Below are positions 7,315-10,015 of a stretch of DNA of 10,015 bases, piece after piece. Positions within the stretch are counted from its first letter, which is position 1. Each line of letters opens with the position of its first letter. The notes beneath the pieces are model-generated. The model did not search any database and was not told where the DNA came from. It was given only the letters and a program-made list of their open reading frames with translations. This DNA is from Phycisphaerales bacterium (lineage in GTDB: Bacteria; Pseudomonadota; Gammaproteobacteria; Competibacterales; Competibacteraceae), in NCBI GenBank assembly GCA_014879435.1, contig JACSSB010000393.1, positions 1-10,015 of the forward strand, in the 5' to 3' direction. Made by a program: the position numbers and the translations under genes.

Positions 7315-8811
7315 TTAAGCGGCGAACTGTTCTTTCAACGCTGGGAACATGCCCAGTGTCTCGATCCGGTCGAGCGCCTGCGCGACTTGGGGCGCGAGTT
7401 CCGGTACCGTTTGTAGATCCATACCCCACAGACGGGTGTCGGCGAGTAGGGTCGGAACCGCGTCGGCCAAGCGGTTGTGGGCGGGGTTACGCCAAGCGGC
7501 ATCGAAAATATCCAGCACCTCGCGGTTGTCGCGAATGGGATAACTACTTGCATCGCGCTGGCCGACGAATTCGCCTTTTTCATCGAAGCGGCCGTTATAG
7601 AAGCGCAGTAAAGCGGCCAGCGAAAAGGCCAATCCCGCCGGTGCCCGCCCATGCTTACGCGCATAGTCCAGCACCGAAGGTAGTACCCGCACTGTCCATT
7701 TCGAGACCGAATTGAGCGAGATCGACAGCAGTTCGTGACGGATATACGGATTGGCGAAGCGCTCCAGCACGCTTTCGGCGTAATCGCGGCGTTCGGCATC
7801 GGGCAGAGGGACGAAAGGGACGATCTCGTCGAACACCACCCGCCGCAGGAAGGGTGAGACCACCGGGTCATTCATCATTTCGCCGACGGTATCGAGTCCG
7901 CCGCAAAACGCCGCCAGGACGCTGGCGGTGTGCGCGCCATTGAGGATGCGTACTTTGCGAGTGCGGTAAGGTTGCAGATCCTCGGTCCACACCACGTTGA
8001 GGCCAGCGTTGTGCAGCGGAAACTGCTTGGCTAGATTGCTGGAGCCTTCGATCACCCACAAATGGAAGGGCTCGGTAGCTACCAGCAGCTTATCGCTGTA
8101 ACCAAACTCGGCACACAGAGTGTCAGCCTCGGTTGCCGGGTAACCCGGCACGATGCGATCCACTAGGGTATTGAGGAAGATATTGTCGCGTGCGATCCAA
8201 TCGCCGAATGTCGTTGGCGATGCCCAGTCACGCGCATGCCGTAGCACGATCTCGCGCAGGGTGGTGCCGTTCGCTTCGATCAGTTCGCAAGGCAGAAATA
8301 TCAAACCGCTGTCGGGTCGGCCACCCAGCGCCTGAAAGCGGGCTAGCAACAGTGCCGTGACCTGAGCGGGGAAGCTCGGTGGCCATGTGCCGGGAGCGGG
8401 TTGGGCTTGTTCGCGATAGACGATACCGGCTTCGGTGGTGTTGGAGATCACGAAGCGGGTTTTGGGATCGCAGGCGTAGGCAAACAGCGGCGCGGGATCG
8501 CGATAGGGATCAACACCTTTTGTAACACAGCGCACGATCCGTCGTGCCGTGGTCGGTGCGCCATTTTGTAGGCCGCGTGTCAGAACGGTAAATAAACCTT
8601 CCTGGGCATTGAGCGCTTCGACAATATTGGTGGGCAGCGGTGGCACCAGCGTCACCGCCAGATCCAGCACCCCCGCTTCGTTGGCGATGTCGATCATCCA
8701 ATCGGCGAAACCACGCAGAAAATTGCCATCGCCGATTTGCAGCGCCCCTAGGGATGTGGTTCCGGCAGGTGCCGACAAGCCAGGCAGCGTGGAACGATTG
8801 AGTACGCGCAT
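7315..8811 (-). CDS. uxaB: Tagaturonate reductase (altronate oxidoreductase) UxaB
   Basis: UxaB reduces D-tagaturonate to D-altronate with NADH in the galacturonate branch. The 498-aa protein belongs to the mannitol dehydrogenase family of long-chain dehydrogenases and aligns with E. coli UxaB along its length. Examples are MRVLNRSTLPG (1-11), the cofactor-binding QIGDGNFLRGFADWMID (25-41), RFVISNTTEAGI (119-130), LPCELIEANG (173-182), TLVDRIVPGYP (215-225), and KVRILNGAHTA (286-296). The latter holds the family's catalytic Lys286, Asn291 and His294. The C-terminal domain contains GLDTVGEMMND and RFANPYIRHELLSI. The NTTEAGI and overall match favour UxaB over mannitol dehydrogenase or the long-chain fructuronate reductase UxuB. 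The ATG at 8811 has AGAGG upstream. No altronate dehydratase (UxaA) is in the window, so its product must be used by a gene elsewhere. Confidence 0.94.
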   Translation of the reverse strand: MRVLNRSTLPGLSAPAGTTSLGALQIGDGNFLRGFADWMIDIANEAGVLDLAVTLVPPLPTNIVEALNAQEGLFTVLTRGLQNGAPTTARRIVRCVTKGVDPYRDPAPLFAYACDPKTRFVISNTTEAGIVYREQAQPAPGTWPPSFPAQVTALLLARFQALGGRPDSGLIFLPCELIEANGTTLREIVLRHARDWASPTTFGDWIARDNIFLNTLVDRIVPGYPATEADTLCAEFGYSDKLLVATEPFHLWVIEGSSNLAKQFPLHNAGLNVVWTEDLQPYRTRKVRILNGAHTASVLAAFCGGLDTVGEMMNDPVVSPFLRRVVFDEIVPFVPLPDAERRDYAESVLERFANPYIRHELLSISLNSVSKWTVRVLPSVLDYARKHGRAPAGLAFSLAALLRFYNGRFDEKGEFVGQRDASSYPIRDNREVLDIFDAAWRNPAHNRLADAVPTLLADTRLWGMDLQTVPELAPQVAQALDRIETLGMFPALKEQFAA

Positions 8812-8830
8812 AAATGACCTCTTTTGCTAG

Positions 8831-9166
8831 CTAAATAAAGTCGTCCCGTCGCGGGGAAAACATGTCGAGCAATCGGCTGTCCGGTTCGAGTGCCACCACG
8901 CCGTGTTGGGTGTTCCGGGGTACTACGAAGGCATCCCCTTTCCGCAAAATGCGCTTTTCGCCTTCCACTTCCACCTCGAAAGCCCCGGCTAACACATAGG
9001 CGATTTGCTCGTGTGCCTCGTGTCCGTGTACGGCGCCCACCGCGTTTTGTTCAAACCGCACCATCGCGGCGAGCAGATTAGGGGTGTGGCCGATGATCTT
9101 GCGGCGGACTCCCGGTTCGACATCGATCCATGGATGCTGCGCATCTTCAAAAAAATGTTCTTCCAT
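8831..9166 (-). CDS. kdgF: KdgF-type cupin, unsaturated uronate ring-opening enzyme
   Basis: This 111-aa single-domain cupin matches KdgF, which speeds conversion of 4,5-unsaturated uronate monomers from pectin (and alginate) lyase action into linear ketonised 5-keto-4-deoxyuronate. KduI then takes that product. The cupin metal ligands are visible at the usual spacing: His47 and His49 in AVHGHEAHEQ, Gln54, and His88 in PRNTQHGVV. The second cupin motif has GEKRILRKGDAFVVP at 69-83. The C-terminal DMFSPRRDDF with Asp101 and Arg106/107 is the KdgF end, whose acidic and basic residues line the active site in studied homologues. The RGE-free N-terminus (FFEDAQHPW) also fits. It is the first gene of the minus-strand operon, 19 nt before uxaB, and divergent from kduI, which supports the role. 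A weaker alternative is an uncharacterised cupin of the same fold. Confidence 0.88.
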   Translation of the reverse strand: MEEHFFEDAQHPWIDVEPGVRRKIIGHTPNLLAAMVRFEQNAVGAVHGHEAHEQIAYVLAGAFEVEVEGEKRILRKGDAFVVPRNTQHGVVALEPDSRLLDMFSPRRDDFI

Positions 9167-9204
9167 CGTGCCTTACCTTCGCTTCAAGTCCGGGAGCATC
9201 GAAA

Positions 9205-9219
9205 AATTATCTAATAATT
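9205..9219. repeat. Perfect AT-rich inverted repeat
   Basis: AATTAT (9205-9210) and ATAATT (9214-9219) are exact reverse complements around a 3-nt centre, CTA. It lies about 40 bp before the kdgF start and just downstream of the proposed kdgF promoter, so it could be an operator for a second regulator. In an AT-rich region a chance palindrome of this size is possible. Confidence 0.35.
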
Positions 9220-9229
9220 CCGGTGTGTT

Positions 9230-9258
9230 TTTTCAATATAGAATATAGTATTGATAAT
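9230..9258 (+). promoter_or_regulatory. Possible sigma70 promoter for kduI
   Basis: TTTTCA (9230-9235, 4 of 6 to TTGACA) and GATAAT (9253-9258, 5 of 6 to TATAAT) are 17 bp apart. Transcription would begin near 9265, giving a 5' leader of about 50 nt. AT-rich DNA yields such matches easily, so this is only a candidate. Confidence 0.35.
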
Positions 9259-9264
9259 TGTAAA
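9235..9264 (-). promoter_or_regulatory. Possible sigma70 promoter for the kdgF operon
   Basis: On the minus strand TTTACA (complement of 9259-9264, 5 of 6 to TTGACA) and TATATT (complement of 9235-9240, 5 of 6 to TATAAT) are 18 bp apart. The -10 lies in a perfect 7-bp tandem repeat, AATATAG twice at 9235-9248 on the plus strand. The start of transcription would be near 9228, about 60 nt before the kdgF ATG. Confidence 0.4.
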
Positions 9265-9275
9265 CGTTGTTTCAA
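9258..9275. promoter_or_regulatory. KdgR-like operator candidate
   Basis: TTGTAAACGTTGTTTCAA is an imperfect palindrome with outer arms TTGwAA and TTwCAA. Its AAACgTTGTTTCA part differs at one base from the enterobacterial KdgR site as I recall it (core TGAAACAnTGTTTCA); the right half-site is exact and the left is weak. It covers the -35 of the proposed kdgF promoter and the start of the proposed kduI transcript, so one bound repressor could shut both. The central AACGTT also recalls LacI-family operators, so the regulator family is open. Confidence 0.4.
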
Positions 9276-9315
9276 AAAATTTTTGCGCTCAATTGTGGCT
9301 TTCAGGAGAAGCGTA

Positions 9316-10015
9316 ATGGATGTTAGACAAGCGCTCCATGGTGAGCACTTCAAGAGCCTCGATACGGCAGCTTTGCGCCGTGAATTTCTGGTCGAGGATT
9401 TATTCGTTCCCGATCAGATGACGCTCACCTACAGCCATGTGGATCGGATCATCGTCGGGGGGGCAATGCCAGTACACCGATCCATAGCCTTCGATGCCGA
9501 CATCGCCAAACAGATCGGCGCGGAATATTTTCTGGCCCGGCGCGAGCTGGGTTTGATCAATATTGGCGGCCCGGCCCAAATTCAGGTGGATGGTGAAAGT
9601 TTCGAAGTGGAATCACGCGAGGCGCTATACATCGGTGCGGGTGCCAGGGAACTCAATTTTCGCAGTGTCGATCCCGAGCATCCTGCCAAGCTTTATCTCA
9701 ACAGCGCACCGGCGCATTGCACTTTTCCACACCGCAAGATCAGTCTCGAACAGGCATCGCCCACCACCTTGGGGCAAACGAGTACCAGTAATCGCCGCAC
9801 GATTTATAAATTCATCGTGCCCGAGGTCGTCAAATCCTGCCAACTGACCATGGGCATGACCGTGCTGGAGGAGGGCAGCGTTTGGAACACCATGCCCTGT
9901 CATACCCACGAGCGGCGGATGGAGGTGTATTTCTACTTCGATATGACGCCAGATACGGTGGTGTTTCATCTCCTTGGCAAGCCCAACGAAACCCGCCATC
10001 TAGTGGTGCGCAACG
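9316..10015 (+). CDS. kduI: 5-keto-4-deoxyuronate isomerase KduI, C-terminus cut by window edge
   Basis: KduI isomerises 5-keto-4-deoxyuronate (from unsaturated uronates) to 2,5-diketo-3-deoxygluconate, which KduD then reduces to KDG. The plus-strand frame is open from ATG 9316 to the right edge, giving 233 complete codons; E. coli KduI has 278 aa, so about 45 residues are missing. The match to E. coli KduI is strong: MDVRQALH at the start, REFLVEDLFVPD (22-33), YSHVDRIIVGGAMP (39-52), YFLARRELGLINIGG (71-85), TSNRRTIYKF (157-166), and WNTMPCHTHERRMEVYFYF (190-208). The zinc ligands His196, His198 and Glu203 are present; the fourth His should lie beyond the edge. AGGAG precedes the ATG by 7 nt. 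It is divergent from kdgF, whose product it uses. kduD may follow outside the window. Confidence 0.97.
   Translation, partial: MDVRQALHGEHFKSLDTAALRREFLVEDLFVPDQMTLTYSHVDRIIVGGAMPVHRSIAFDADIAKQIGAEYFLARRELGLINIGGPAQIQVDGESFEVESREALYIGAGARELNFRSVDPEHPAKLYLNSAPAHCTFPHRKISLEQASPTTLGQTSTSNRRTIYKFIVPEVVKSCQLTMGMTVLEEGSVWNTMPCHTHERRMEVYFYFDMTPDTVVFHLLGKPNETRHLVVRN

Larger units (their letters stand above)
9167..9315. promoter_or_regulatory. Divergent control region between kdgF and kduI
   Basis: This 149-bp gap separates the outward-facing kdgF operon and kduI. It is clearly richer in A and T than the flanking genes, holds no ORF of note, and carries inverted and tandem repeats listed separately. 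It is the only gap long enough to hold promoters for both directions, so it is the likely control point for the entire locus. The kduI Shine-Dalgarno AGGAG is at 9304-9308. Confidence 0.75.

Noticed and set aside
7335..7871. 178-aa minus-strand frame inside uxaB
   Set aside because: It is an out-of-frame reading with an Arg/Ser/Trp-rich product, typical of a shadow of a GC-rich gene.
7315..8811. Call of mannitol dehydrogenase or long-chain UxuB
   Set aside because: Residue-level likeness to E. coli UxaB runs the entire length, including NTTEAGI and the N-terminal LNRSTLPG.
9625..9999. Minus-strand 124-aa frame opposite kduI
   Set aside because: It is antisense to clear KduI coding sequence and has no recognisable protein features.

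Overview
The window is almost wholly filled by a hexuronate catabolism locus of a Gram-negative, probably proteobacterial, organism. Support for that placement comes from the E. coli-like UxaC, UxaB, KdgK and KduI proteins, Shine-Dalgarno-led dense operon packing, GC-rich genes with an AT-rich control region, and a periplasmic TRAP binding protein with a Sec signal peptide. The genus cannot be told from the sequence.

Layout. Nine genes lie head to tail on the minus strand, read from right to left: kdgF (8831-9166), uxaB (7315-8811), kdgK (6298-7284), uxuA (5205-6269), an SDR-type uxuB (4351-5205), the TRAP transporter genes dctP (3289-4281), dctQ (2663-3202) and dctM (1380-2663), and uxaC (1-1299, C-terminus cut by the window edge). 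Gaps are 19, 30, 28, -1, 69, 86, -1 and 80 nt, which fits one transcription unit. kduI (from 9316, cut by the right edge) is transcribed the other way. The 149-bp AT-rich gap between kdgF and kduI is the only clear candidate control region. It carries possible divergent promoters and a KdgR-like imperfect palindrome that touches both.

How the genes work together. DctPQM would import a hexuronate, inferred from context. UxaC isomerises glucuronate to fructuronate and galacturonate to tagaturonate. The SDR-type UxuB reduces fructuronate to mannonate, and UxuA dehydrates mannonate to 2-keto-3-deoxygluconate (KDG). UxaB reduces tagaturonate to altronate. KdgF and KduI handle 4,5-unsaturated uronates released by polysaccharide lyases, making linear ketouronate and then 2,5-diketo-3-deoxygluconate. 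KdgK phosphorylates KDG to KDPG. Three enzymes needed to close the branches are not in the window: altronate dehydratase (UxaA), KduD and KDPG aldolase. No regulator gene is present either.

The most notable points are a large hairpin just after the dctP stop, a perfect 9-bp GC hairpin just upstream of the uxaC ribosome binding site, a Gly-to-Cys change in the cofactor loop of the UxuB-like SDR, two TAATG stop/start overlaps, and the shared divergent control region. I saw no mobile element, CRISPR array, tRNA or rRNA. I see no wholly undescribed system: this is a recognisable pathway in a somewhat unusual combined arrangement.
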